From Fagopyrum homotropicum (lineage: Eukaryota > Streptophyta > Magnoliopsida > Caryophyllales > Polygonaceae): DNA of 64,000 bases. Below, piece after piece: positions 10,145 through 20,721 of this stretch. A program made the translations under genes and the position numbers. A model generated the notes under the pieces. The model was not told where the DNA came from, ran no database searches, and worked only from the letters and a program-made list of their open reading frames with translations. Within the stretch, counting starts at the first letter, position 1. Each line of letters opens with the position of its first letter. The stretch covers positions 98,579,994 through 98,643,993 of the forward strand of contig BSWB01000005.1 of assembly GCA_033239125.1 (NCBI GenBank). The letters run 5' to 3'.

Positions 10145-12448
10145 TCAAACGAGGTATAATGGTGCAACCTCCTCAACCGGAACTTCCGGTTTGTATTTCT
10201 TGAGTCTATGACCATTGACCTTGAAGCTTCCACTCATTTCGCCCCAAATCTCAATTGCACCATGAGGAAAAACATGTTTCACAACATAAGGTCCGGTCCA
10301 TCTAGATTTCGACTTACCTGGAAAGAGGCGGAGGCGGGAGTTGAAGAGTAGAACTAAGTCTCCTTCTTTAAGCTCCTTAGGGATGATGCGCTTGTCATGC
10401 CATTTCTTCGTCCTTTCCTTATAGATTTTGGCATTCTCATAAGCGTTCAAACGCAGCTCCTCCAGCTCGTTGATATCCAAAAGCCGCTTCTCGCCAGCTT
10501 CTTTGATGTCGAAGTTCAACCATTTGATCGCCCAATATGCTTTGTGTTCTAATTCAACGGGCAAGTGACAAGACTTCCCATATACTAAATTATAAGGGGT
10601 GGTGTCAATGGGAGTCTTAAATGGGGTCCTGTAGGCCCAAAGAGCGTCGTCCAATTTCATTGACCAATCCTTCCTCGTCCTAGAGACGGTCTTCTCCAAG
10701 ATTGCTTTGATTTCTCTATTCGAGATCTCGATCTGTCCACTAGTTTGAGGGTGATAAGGGGTTGCTACCTTGTGGGTTACCCCATACTTCGATAGAAGTG
10801 CCTTAAACTTTCGGTTGATAAAATGCGTCCCTCCATTGCTGATGATGATGCGTGGAGTTCCAAAACGTGGAAAGATAGTCCTGTTAAAGAACTTCACAAC
10901 CACCTTGGCGTCATTAGTGGGAGAAGCAATGGCTTCAACCCATCTAGAGACGTAGTCAACTGCTAGAAGAATATAAAGGTTTCCTCCGGAGGATGGAAAA
11001 GGTCCCATGAAATCTATCCCCCACACATCAAAGATTTCCACTTCTTGAATGTTATTAAGTGGCATTTCGTTCCTCCTAGACAAGTTTCCTCTTCTTTGGC
11101 ATGTATCACAAGAGACAACAAACGATTGCACATCCATAAATAATGTAGGCCAAAAGAATCCGGAACGTAATACCTTAGCGCATGTCTTGTTGGCGCTAGC
11201 ATGTTCTCCACAAGGAAGTGAATGACAATGCCTTATGACGCTATTAACTTCATCTTCCGAAATGCATCTTCGAAGCATCCCATCCGGCCCGCGCTTGAAT
11301 AGCAGCGGTTCATCCCAGTAGTAATGGCGTACGTCCTTGAAGAATTTCTTCCTTTGAGCGTACGTCAATCCGGGCGGTATTTCCTGGCAAACAAGATAAT
11401 TAACAATATCAGCATACCAAGGTCCTTTATTATCAGAAAGTTGGTGGAGAGAAAGTTCCACCAACTGAGGATGAATGTCAGAGAAGGGAGTAAGAAGTTT
11501 GTTATTCTCAGCAGTCTCAGTTGACATCATCTCGCCTTCGACATCGGTCGAGGCGCAGAGGCGTTGACCGAGATGTTCTTCAGTCGCCTCGCTTGGTCCA
11601 GAAAGTGCCTCGGTCGAGGTACTGTAACTGGAACCGAAACTGGATATCTTCGTCTCCTGGATTAGCTTCTCAGTTTTAGCTCCTGGATCTTCTTCCAGCG
11701 CCTTTAGGCTCCGTATATCTGCATCACAAGAAGCATCTATACCTTCCTCCATTAAACTAAAACTAATAACTTTCTCAAGTGGATCGTTAATAAGGATAGA
11801 GCTCACCAATTCTCTTGATTCTTCTTCATCGTAGATGTTGAAGATATCATCTCCTAGCTGCTCTCCCTTCATGGCCGCAAGTAATGCGAACTCCACTTTA
11901 TCTCCGCCAATGTTGAATTTCAACTTGGCGTTCTTGCAATCCACGTTGCAACCCAAAGTTGCTAGAAATGGTCTCCCGAGAATGATAGGAACAAGATAAT
12001 CTGCGGGAATGTCAAGTACTACAAAATCTATAGGTAAATAGAAGTTACCTAACTTAACCGGAACGTCTTCCAAAATGCCCACGGGATGGGTAATGGAGCG
12101 GTCCGCCATGTATAACCTTATCTTAACCGGCTTGGGCTCTCCAAGTCCGATCTTAACACATAGCTCCAGCGGAATGATGCTCACGCTGGCTCCTAGATCG
12201 CATAAGGCTTCACAAGTGACTTCCCCAACTTGAATGGGAATGCAAAATGAGCCAGGATCTCTCAACTTGGGTGGCATCTTCTCCTTCATGATTTGAATAA
12301 GCTCCGAGGATTTAGATGTCATCCTTACTTCACCAAAGGCTTCCAGTTTCCTCTTCATTGATAAGATCTCTTTCAAGAACTTCCCATATGTGGGCATCCC
12401 TAGAATAGCATCAAGGAAAGGAATATTAATGTGTAGTTTATTCATCAA
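10145..12448 (-). pseudogene. pol: Element B pol: protease joined in frame to integrase, RT-RNase H absent
   Basis: A 767-codon open frame, in frame with gag through TAG 12497-12499; the start is therefore not a real initiation site. Residues about 70-200 form an aspartic protease with [10 protein letters not shown] (active Asp about 84) and ILGRPFLAT. Residues about 250-340 are a linker rich in Ser/Glu that contains family-B palindromes (11535-11630). From about residue 345 the frame is integrase: HHCC finger, [11 protein letters not shown] and a C-terminal GPY-like region ([12 protein letters not shown]). RT and RNase H, expected between PR and IN, are missing with the frame kept. The second catalytic Asp is Asn (codon 10837-10835, residue 538; SNGGTHF against SDGGSHF in A1), exactly 35 residues before the catalytic Glu. 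Neither self-replication nor integrase activity is expected. Confidence 0.9.
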
Positions 12449-12496
12449 GTCAAGGAACTTACCAAAGTGCTTGTCAAGATGTGCTCTGGCCCTTGA

Positions 12497-13966
12497 CTAG
12501 GGGAATGGAAGTGGTGGTTTGTATGCAGGAGGTAGAATATAAACTTCAGTTTTCCCCTCTGCTTTCTGTGGTTCCACCTCGTTTGGCATCTCGGCCGAAG
12601 TGTTCTTCGACTGCACCTGGACCGAGGTGGTCTTCGTCGGTACTGGCACCGACCGAGGCACTGGATCTGCAGTCTTCAGTCCACTCCTCGTTGTTATGGC
12701 CATAATCTGGCCCTTAGGGTTGCTCTCCGTTCTTGCTGGAAGCTTCCCTGGATCTCTTGGTGTTTCGTTCGCCCTACTAGTAAGTTGTTGTTCAAAGGCT
12801 TTTTGGGCCTTCGAAAATGAAGTCTTAGATGTCTCCATAGCACTAAGCTTGATCAAGATGGCCTCCAGCAATGCGTCTTTCTTTTCCGGCTGGGACGAAC
12901 TTGATCCTTGCTCCTGGCTCTTTAATGGAGTAGAAAAAGAAGAAGGGGAAGAGAGGAAAGGATTATAGGAATCATTAGAATTGGAGATAGAATGATTGTT
13001 ACCCGAATTTTGGTTGTTCAACCTCCAATTATTGTTGTTGGATCCTCTATTGTTGTCGTAGTTGTTGTTCCGGGAACCGCTGTTGTTGTTAACGTATCCA
13101 TTATTGTTATTCCTTGATCCTTGATCTTCCTTCTTGGTTTGAGCAACCAAGAGTTCCTTCAATTGCTTTACGTCATTTTTCAAAGACGTGAGTTGATTGT
13201 TGTTAGGCGGAGCATCTTGAAAGTTAACTCTTTTAACTCCACCTTCAGCTCCTTGGTGGGAGTATTTCTCCATATGCAAAGCTTGCTTCTCTATAAAGTC
13301 CAAGCTTCGTCAATCGCCATGTCCATGAAGGTACCGACGGATAGTAGTTGGAGGTTGAACTGGGTGCTTCCGTCCAGTCCCTTGAAGTATATCTCCAACA
13401 ACTCTATCTTTGGAATCCCATGATGTGGCCAATCCAAAAGAATGTCTTTATACCTCTCCCATGAGTTGGACAAGCTCTCCTTGTCCTTCATAATGAATGC
13501 ATTAATCTTCCCTCTCATTTCAGCGGTCTTAGAGGGGGGAAAGAATTTAGTCAAGAATTTCGTAGTCATCTCCTCCCATGTGCTAATTTTTCCTGGAGGA
13601 GGAGATTGATACCATGTAAGAGCTCTATCTTTTAAAGAAAAGTAAAAAGGTCTTAGCTTGTAGTTGTTGTTTTCAATTCTTGAGGGTCTCAAGGTCTCCA
13701 TCAAGATCTCATAGTTTTGCAGATGTTGATGTGGAGATTCCTTCTCTAGCCCTCCGAACTGGCATTGGCGAATCATGGAAAGAACTTGCGGTCGAAGTTC
13801 GTAGTCATGGTCCGCCGGATCTCCTAGGTTAACTCCAGGACGCCTCAGTTGTTGATTGGGGTCCATCCTTTGCCCTAGGGTTTGCGGGATTCCTATAAAA
13901 AGAGCGCCTCGGACTGGCATCCGAGGTGGAAGTACATCGGCCGGGACATCTGGTATTGGGACCTAC
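12497..13966 (-). pseudogene. gag: Element B gag, main part, broken
   Basis: Retrotransposon gag region (matrix/capsid-like) reading 13920 to 12497. Capsid motifs include LRPFYFSLKDRALTWYQS, TKFLTKFFPPSKTAEMR and ELLEIYFKGL. The C-terminal part is Asn/Ser-rich (NNNGYVNNNSGSRNNN) and ends with PLPFP before TAG 12497-12499, after which the frame runs on into pol. A single-base loss near 13300 shifts the frame between the capsid and C-terminal parts. Family-B palindromes lie within coding sequence at about 12585-12665. Upstream the gene is interrupted by the family-A solo LTR at 13967-15640; the N-terminus continues at 15641-15962. Confidence 0.88.
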
Positions 13967-15645
13967 TGTTCGCCCCTAAAGGTGTGTGCAAATAAGCTTT
14001 AAATTTATAAAACTAGAATCAAGCAAGCGAACCCGCAGTGTACGGATCGACGTAGATTAGCAAGAATTCCAGAGTATCGAACACAGGGATTTGGGTGGAA
14101 CGAACTCGATCGCAGGTTATCAAGCAAGTGAATATGGGAGTTTGCAAATTATCGGGAAAACAACAATCCTAAAGATCCAAGTATCCAGCTGTGGCAATTG
14201 ATTCAAGATATACTAATGATATAAAGACAGAGTCGAGATATGCAAGGGTATACTAATGTAAGGTAATCGTACGGTTGAGGTTCCAAAAACCTTATGTAAT
14301 TCACCTAAAAGACACTCCCTATACAGGTTGTTGAGGCTCAATATAGAAAGATTCTAAAGGCAAGGATTAGTATCAAATACCCAAACTTATAATCTAAAGA
14401 TCAAGACTAACTTATCCGATTGAGGTTGTTGAGGCTCACAATCGAGGTAGAGGTTGTTGAGGCTTCACTACCACCTAGAAAAGACAAGTCTAAGCTAAGC
14501 TAAAGCAAATCTTTAACTTTAGATTAAGGTAAAAGCAAGCTCGTAGACTTAGGGAAATTACGGTTGGATCTTGAGATTTCACGGTCGTGGAACTCAAGAA
14601 CAGCCCGTGATTTAGGGTTGTCGGCGATAATTCTCTAACTCTCAGGGTCTAATCTGTTTACGATCGATCTATCATCATCTAAGCCACAACTATCAACCCT
14701 TCACCTTAGAATTGTTAAGGGTTTTTAGCCAATAACTGTCATATTGATATTGATTCAAGAATTAAGAGATAAAAGATGAAAACTTTCAAGAACTATCAAT
14801 AATCTTCAAGTGAATCTCAGAATCACAATCAAGAACAAGTGTTTATCCAAAGATTCAAAACGGACCAAGCAATCACAATCTTTAGGAAAGAAGAGAAACG
14901 GGATGTCAATCCGATTCTGAATCAAACCTAAACAAGAAGAGAGATCTTCTTGCAAAATCCTCCAAGAACTTCGATCTTCCACAAACACGAAGATCACAAA
15001 CAGCAACTCTTCAATACGAACTTTGATCTTCAATGAGATCTCCAAATTACCTCCAAGATGAGGGTTTTTGCGTTTTGCCGCTAAGCGAGGGTTGAAAGGT
15101 CGTAAGCGAGGTGACGGAATCTTGCCTCATCCGTCTATTTTATAATGCAGGGCAAAATGTCGGCCCGGCCCAATCTTCAAAAGATCGTGGCTTCGAAACA
15201 TGGCGAAAAGATTCGCCAAAATCACGGTCGTGGAATCTTTTCACGACCGTAATTTAGGGCGTGGAAACTACTACGGTTAGTTCCACGGCCGTAATATCTC
15301 CTGGAATGAACATCGAATTCTGACTCAAAATCCACGGCCGTAATTACGGGTGAGAACGTGGTTCTTGCCTTCATTCGCGCATTCCTCAATCTAAGACTCC
15401 AAATTGCTTCCAAAAGGTGTCCTCGATCTATGGACATATCAACTCAACTCTCCTTTGCTCGATTCCGTTCGGAAATAGCTCCAAATCACTTATAATCAAC
15501 ATAGAACTCGTGTAGACATCCATATCGACAATATAGGCAATACTAGCTCACATATGCACAAAGCTCAATCAAAGACTATCAATATGAATCAAATACGATT
15601 AGAAAACGTGCTTAAAATATCACAATATTTCATGCTAACACCTAC
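13962..15645 (-). mobile_element. Solo LTR of family A inserted in gag of B, TSD CCTAC
   Basis: LTR 13967-15640 (1674 bp), starting on the minus strand with TGTTAGCATGAAAT and ending GCGAACA. It is flanked by perfect 5-bp duplications CCTAC (13962-13966 and 15641-15645). No internal sequence remains, so it is a solo LTR left by LTR-LTR recombination. It carries AGGTTGTTGAGGCT repeats (about 14324, 14424, 14453) and palindrome clusters at about 14570-14620 and 15200-15350. Confidence 0.95.
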
Positions 15646-15962
15646 CTCGGTCGAGGGTCTGGAACTGGATCATGAATCGGTCGAGGATCGGGAACTGGGT
15701 CTTCCCTCGGTCAAAGTAGATACTGGTCTCGTAAGGCTGCCATATCTACTTCGATCGCTTCAGTCCTGGTGCGAGTTTCTTCTTTCTCTTGCCTCAGTTC
15801 TTCCCTGCTGAGGCGTAGCTGTTCTAACGCCTCTTTCAATTCGGCCTCCAGATCGCGATCGTCTCGGTTGGCCATCTTCGCTTCTCTTAAGCGTCGTCTA
15901 TATGTCTTTTCTGGTTCGGGATCGTAGGGAACGATTTCCTTCCCAGCGCGGGTTCTTTGCAT
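15641..15962 (-). pseudogene. gag: Element B gag, N-terminal part
   Basis: From ATG 15962-15960 the minus strand encodes a basic start (MQRTRAGKEIVPYD) and then a strong coiled-coil (DLEAELKEALEQLRLSREEL). The frame meets TGA at about 15711-15713, consistent with a CGA-to-TGA change. It continues through a Pro/Asp-rich stretch made of family-B palindromes (15645-15715) to the solo-LTR insertion. The start is chosen as the first ATG after the PBS and leader. Confidence 0.75.
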
Positions 15963-16065
15963 AAACCTAAGAAAGAACCTGCGAAAGTCACTCAAGTAGA
16001 GTGGTTAGTAGACACGGGGGCAAGTGCCCCAAAAGCAAACCGCAACCGGCTCGGTCTAGACCAAG

Positions 16066-16083
16066 TCCCCGGCAACGGCGCCA
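16066..16083 (-). promoter_or_regulatory. tRNA-Asp primer-binding site of element B
   Basis: Minus strand TGGCGCCGTTGCCGGGGA, an 18-base complement of the 3' end of plant tRNA-Asp(GTC) (recalled sequence). It sits 6 bp inside the 5' LTR, where reverse transcription would be primed. Confidence 0.92.
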
Positions 16084-16089
16084 AAAACT

Positions 16090-17857
16090 TGTTCGCTCCA
16101 AACGATGTGTGCAAGCTTTAAATTTATAACCCTAGATGTAAGCTTAAAACAAGGATGCGAACCCGCAGTGTACGGGTCAATCGTAGTAAAAAGCAAGAAA
16201 TTTCAGGAGTCGATCACAGGGACTTAGTGAAACAAAGTCGGAATAGGTAAGCTTTGTAATTACTAACCACAAAAGAAATTAAAACAATCAAAGATGATAA
16301 AAAGTTAATTAAGGAAATATGCAATTCTAGGGATTAAAGCATCTAGTTGTGGTTCCAACTTAAGATCTCAAGATAAGCGGACAAAGTTGAGATTTTTGCA
16401 TAGGGAAGGTGTTACTAAAGTGTGAATAGATCACCGGGTAAGTCTCACTACTCACTAATCCCAAACCGTAACTCCTATTAACGGGTAAGTCTCAAGGAAT
16501 TAAGGAAAAGAACTATAACCTCAAACCAACACACCACCTAAGGGAATAGAATCAACCTTTACCGGGTAAGTCTCAGGCTAACTCACAAAGATGGGATGAA
16601 AGCACACTCAAACCCCAATAAAGGATAAACCTTTATTACCTACACTTATGATCTTGGGTAAACAAACAAAGGAATTACCGGGTAAGTCTCATCCTAGGCT
16701 TGCATTGAACCAGGAAAGGTGTAATAAGAATAGGATTTGGCAAACTCTAACACTTAACTCTCAGTTTCGGATCAGATAAGTCACCTCGGTCAGAAGAATT
16801 CCACCCCGGCCGAGATGTTCATCGACTGAGCGAGATGCTTTAGGGTTAAGGATAAAGACTCGAACTTTCAGGGTCCTACTGTGATTAAGATTATTCTATC
16901 ATTGTTTTTCCCACAACCTTCAGTCAATCACCCTAGAATCACACAAAGAGATTAGCCACTCATCATCATGAAAGTATTAATCAAATATATGGGAAGAAAG
17001 AGAATAATTTAACAAGAAAACCTTAAGAGAAAGGCTTCAATAACTGAATCAATTATAAAACCAACAAGCGTTCCTTGGATAGAAATCCAACAAGACAAAC
17101 AACAAGGAAGGGAATCTAAGATGATCTTAAAAAAACCCTCCAAACAAGCAATAAAAGCTATAGACTTTCTTCCTTCAACCTTCAACAAGGTTCTTCAAAT
17201 CTCCCAACTGGAGTATGGCTGCAGCGGTGTATTCGGATGTATGTGAGATGTTAGCGGATGTCTAAGCACGATCGGATTTGTGGAAAATCCAACCCTTTTT
17301 ATAGGAAAATTACCCTCCAAAGATAAGATATCTTAGAAAGATCTTTTCCCATAAAAATAGGTAAAATATATGATCTAACTTATCTTCTTCCTTCCAGGAA
17401 ACCAGCCCAAAAATATAAGATCCTCTTTCCAAAGATAAAAGATCTCAGCCAAGAATAAAATATTCTCGCCGCGTCCCAAGTGTTCGCCTCGGTCGAGTCG
17501 ACTCCTCTGGATCACCTCGGTCGAGATGACTCTGTAGTCAACCGAGGTGAATCATAACTGAATGTGAAATCTCTCAAATCTGGTCCAAAGTGAATCTCTA
17601 TTCCATGGCCATGCTTCCTGGATCATTCCTTAAACTCCTGAATGTAGCTCCAATGACTCCATAGCTCCTTTTGCTCCTTTTTGATGCAAAACGTGCCATT
17701 TTACCTACGATTACAACAAAACTAGGTGTAGACCTCGATTCCCGCAAAGGTAGATGAAACGACAATATAATCACATAATATACATACAAACATGCAGATT
17801 ATTGAAGATAAAACGTCTAAACAGGCCCCAAAATATAGACAATAATTCATGCTATCA
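16090..17857 (-). repeat. 5' LTR of element B, full length
   Basis: 1768 bp, TGATAGCATG...GGAGCGAACA on the minus strand. It contains four ACCGGGTAAGTCTCA copies (about 16435-16695; the second reads AACGGGTAAG), palindrome clusters (about 16785-16830 and 17488-17550), and the conserved LTR end module around 16160-16180. The short frame at 17598-17789 recurs in the other LTR and is not a gene. Confidence 0.95.
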
Positions 17858-17884
17858 CTAGACCTCTAGGACTTCAGAGCCTCA
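17858..17884. repeat. 27-bp duplication flanking element B, right copy
   Basis: Exact repeat of 4731-4757 directly after the TATCA end of the B LTR. Reading resumes here in the frame of the interrupted ATHILA-like ORF of A1. Confidence 0.9.
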
Positions 17885-18585
17885 TGACTAGAGGCATTAT
17901 TTTTCCTAGACATAGAGGTCCACCTACAACTGCCATGCCTTGTGAGGATAGAGGAGGTAGAGGAGTGGAATGGATCCCAGAGTATTCCATTATGGCCGGA
18001 CCCCATAACTGGAAGGAGACGTTCGCTGCCATGCATGCGAACAAACTAGTAGCCCGTCCTTACGTTCCCCATGAGCCACCGGTTATAGATGAGAAGGAGA
18101 TGAGAGGGGATGATGAGTTTGAGGGAGGAGGAGAGGAGCATGATTTTGGTACCTTTCCGGATCAGCCGGACGCAGTTCCCGACCATCCTAGACACTCTCC
18201 CCGTCCCGCTAGAGCTTCAGGTTCTTCCTCTCGCCGCGCCAGCGTGAGTGAGAGACCGACATGGATGGCGGATCCTCCTGCATGGTATAGCACTCAGCCG
18301 GAGTGGATGGGAGCTCCACCATTTTGGCATGCCCAGCCACCACCTGCACCAGCACCGTCATACGCACCAGCATGGTATAGCCAGCCGCCGGGATGGTATG
18401 AGCCGCTGCCGGAGTGGGCCACCGATCTTTCCAGTAGGGTCGGAGCCTTGGAGATCCGCGCAGATGCTAGGGATGCACGAGCCGACGCGCATGACCGCAT
18501 GATGAGAGATATTTACCGCCAGCAGTTTGGGCGGAACTATGATCCCGGCTTCTTCCCGTTCCCACCACCACCGGCACCTCAGTGA
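17885..18585 (+). pseudogene. ATHILA-like ORF of A1, 3' part
   Basis: Continues the frame cut at 4757 and stops at TGA 18583-18585, adding about 233 codons. It has a conserved segment (EYSIMAGPHNWKETFAAMHAN), an acidic stretch, and a region of alternating Pro/Trp/Tyr (PPAWYSTQPEW, PAWYSQPPGWYEPLPEW). The end is charged and helical (ALEIRADARDARADAHDRM), followed by a Pro-rich tail. The corresponding part of E (to 28793) shares this layout but has several stops. An ATG at 17884-17886 exists by chance of the codon; independent translation is possible but unsupported. Confidence 0.85.
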
Positions 18586-18695
18586 TGACCTTGGACGATC
18601 TACCGCTTTAGCCACTCCACCACCGTCTTGTGAGTTCTTTTTCTTTCTTTCTTTTCTTTATTTTCTTTTTGAACATTAGGGACAACGTTTGTCTC

Positions 18696-18710
18696 AAGTA
18701 TGGGGTGGGG
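18696..18710 (+). other. Internal PPT-like motif of A1
   Basis: AAGTATGGGGTGGGG shares its AAGTATGGGGT core with the 3' PPT but lies about 2 kb upstream. Equivalent copies are at 28905-28919 (E), 7770-7781 (B, minus), 39748-39762 and 44614-44628 (C, minus). A second priming site is an inference. Confidence 0.55.
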
Positions 18711-19245
18711 TGTGACTATTCGTTTGTAATAACTCTACTCACTTTGCTTGCTTTGATTGAGAACACCTTGCATGTTTCATTCCATTGTTACACGTTTCAT
18801 TTTCACATTGCATGAAAAAGCTTTTGAAAAACCCATAAAAAATCGAAAAATTTTGAAAAATTTTTCGATTCTAAGGATAGAGATGACTTCTATGATAATC
18901 ACTACTTGTGAATTGAGTTTTGATGACAATCGCATGCTTAAACAAATAGTGAATTGAAAAGAAATTGAATGAGTTAATTATTCCTCTTTTGCAAGTTTCA
19001 TAATGTGAAGAATGTTACCTAAATCATATTGAGAAATCAAGGTTGAAATCACATTATAAGTTCTTATACTTCTTGTTGAAATGATTTAAGGCAATTCGAT
19101 TTTCTTTCTTCTTTCTTTGATCATTTAGCCCCTCAATGAAATAATGGCCTCCTTTACCTATCCGGGAATTTGGAGTTGATATTTGGCATGTTTGATGTGG
19201 GAGGGCCATGAAAGCAAAATTTTGCATTCAAAGAATAGAAAGAAC

Positions 19246-19738
19246 TTAGGGCTCATTTGGTATGACTATAGGAATGGGGTTGGAATCAAGAATCGGAATG
19301 GAATAAGAAATTGGAATATGTCATTCCTGATACTTGGTGTTTGGTATGATGTTGGAATGAAAAAATTTTGAGACATGTTTTTTTCATTTATATGAGTTAT
19401 GAAACGAGAAATCATATCATATTTGATGACATATGTGTGAATGTTTATAATGTAAATATATACTATTTTTTAAACTACATTTAAGAAAAATGAAGAGTAA
19501 CTAATAACTTAAATAATAAACACTAACAATCGTCAGCCCAAATAAAATATTCGTAATAATAAAGCATTTTTTGGTTACATTACCTCTTAAATAAAATATT
19601 CATATTTTTTAAAAAAAAAAATTTTTTGTCAAAATCACGTTTTTCTACAAAATAATAATGTAATTTAAATTTATTGATGGACAATAAATTTTTTTTATAA
19701 AAAATTATTATTTTTATTTTGTGAAACTAAATAAGAAA

Positions 19739-19800
<62 letters not shown>

Positions 19801-20023
19801 TAAAAATATATAAATGTAGTTTTAAATTTGAAATGAGTTTAAATTGGAATGGATGATACCCACCTTTAAATTATGGAAACAACTTCTTCTTAAGAGTTGG
19901 AATGAGCCATTCCAGGGAATCATTCTTATTCCGATTTCGAGCCTTACCAAACACGAGGTATTGGTATGACTCATTCCAATTCCGATTCCTGATTCCATGG
20001 GAATCGTACCAAACGAGCCCTTA
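19246..20023. mobile_element. Harbinger-type MITE, TSD TTA
   Basis: 772-bp element (19249-20020) with imperfect inverted ends GGGCTCATTTGGTATGA and GGGCTCGTTTGGTACGA (minus), extending further inward as GGAATCAGGAATCGG-like sequence. It is flanked by TTA on both sides. The unoccupied site is seen in the homologous spacer of E near 31172. TSD and GGG-type ends fit PIF/Harbinger. There is no transposase; the interior is AT-rich with an (AT)n run. Confidence 0.85.
19741..19792. repeat. (AT)n microsatellite inside the MITE
   Basis: About 26 uninterrupted AT dinucleotides. Confidence 0.95.
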
Positions 20024-20682
20024 TAGGTTTGGGGAAGTCAATCATGACGATGAGTAACTCGGCACCATTCACATAGCCGGGTGTTTGTGTCTTGCCAAAG
20101 TTGGATTGAGCGATATTCCTAGTGGATTATGGTATGTGCATCAAGGGTTTGAGGCATCTCGAAAAATTGAGAACCGCCAATCTCCTAGGCTTCGGTTTTT
20201 GTGCACCTCTGTCCATAACTCTAAAAGTAAAGTCGAAAAATAATGTGAAAAGAAGAGAGCAAAGCTCTAAGTTGAAAGTGTTGCAAAACCGCAAGAGAAA
20301 AAGAAAAGAGTTGGTTATCCACTTTCCTTGATTCATGCACCACATTCCTTATAATTTCCTCTCCCCTTCCGCATTCTAGACCTTACTTGAAAGTCCTTAA
20401 GATCAAGAGAATGTTATATGACTTGGTGATCTAAATTGAAGTTTCTTATGATTGATTTTGATAATGTTTGAAGGTTATGATGTTTACATGGAAGTTTGAT
20501 CAATTCATGAGTTTTCTTTACTCTTTACTCTTTGGTTATGTATATGAGAGTCTTATGAACGAATGAAGCAAGATTTGAGAATGATCTATTGACTAGGAAG
20601 CACATTCATCTAAAAGAAGTTTTGTTTTTGAGAGTGCATCCATATTTCATCCTAACTTGAGTTTTTAAAGCTTTTGAAAGAC

Positions 20683-20721
20683 CTTGCTTGGGGACAAGCA
20701 AGTAGCAAGTATGGGGTATTT
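20683..20721 (+). promoter_or_regulatory. Hairpin and polypurine tract before 3' LTR of A1
   Basis: CTTGCTTG-GGGA-CAAGCAAG (20683-20702) is a perfect 8-bp stem with a GGGA loop. It is followed by PPT AAGTATGGGGTATTT (20707-20721), which abuts the LTR. Confidence 0.8.

Larger units (their letters stand above)
4758..17857 (-). mobile_element. Athila-type element B (family B), nested in A1
   Basis: On the minus strand: 5' LTR (16090-17857), tRNA-Asp PBS, leader and gag, PR-IN ORF, spacer, ATHILA-like ORF, spacer, PPT, 3' LTR (4758-6447). About 13.1 kb, including a 1.67-kb family-A solo LTR. The two LTRs align over 1690 bp with roughly 28 differences by eye (about 1.7%), mostly transitions. The outer 78 bp of the 3' LTR are missing, and the target duplication is 27 bp instead of 5. 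RT and RNase H are absent. Confidence 0.92.
18586..20721 (+). other. 3' spacer of A1
   Basis: Non-coding DNA between the ATHILA-like ORF and the 3' LTR. Contains the internal PPT-like motif AAGTATGGGGTGGGG (18696-18710), the MITE 19249-20020 and, at the end, the hairpin and PPT. The same spacer in E (28794-31861) aligns around these insertions. No gene seen. Confidence 0.75.

Noticed and set aside
18294..18615. Minus-strand frames at 18294-18500 and 18358-18615
   Set aside because: Shadows of the Pro/Trp-rich ATHILA-like ORF on the plus strand.
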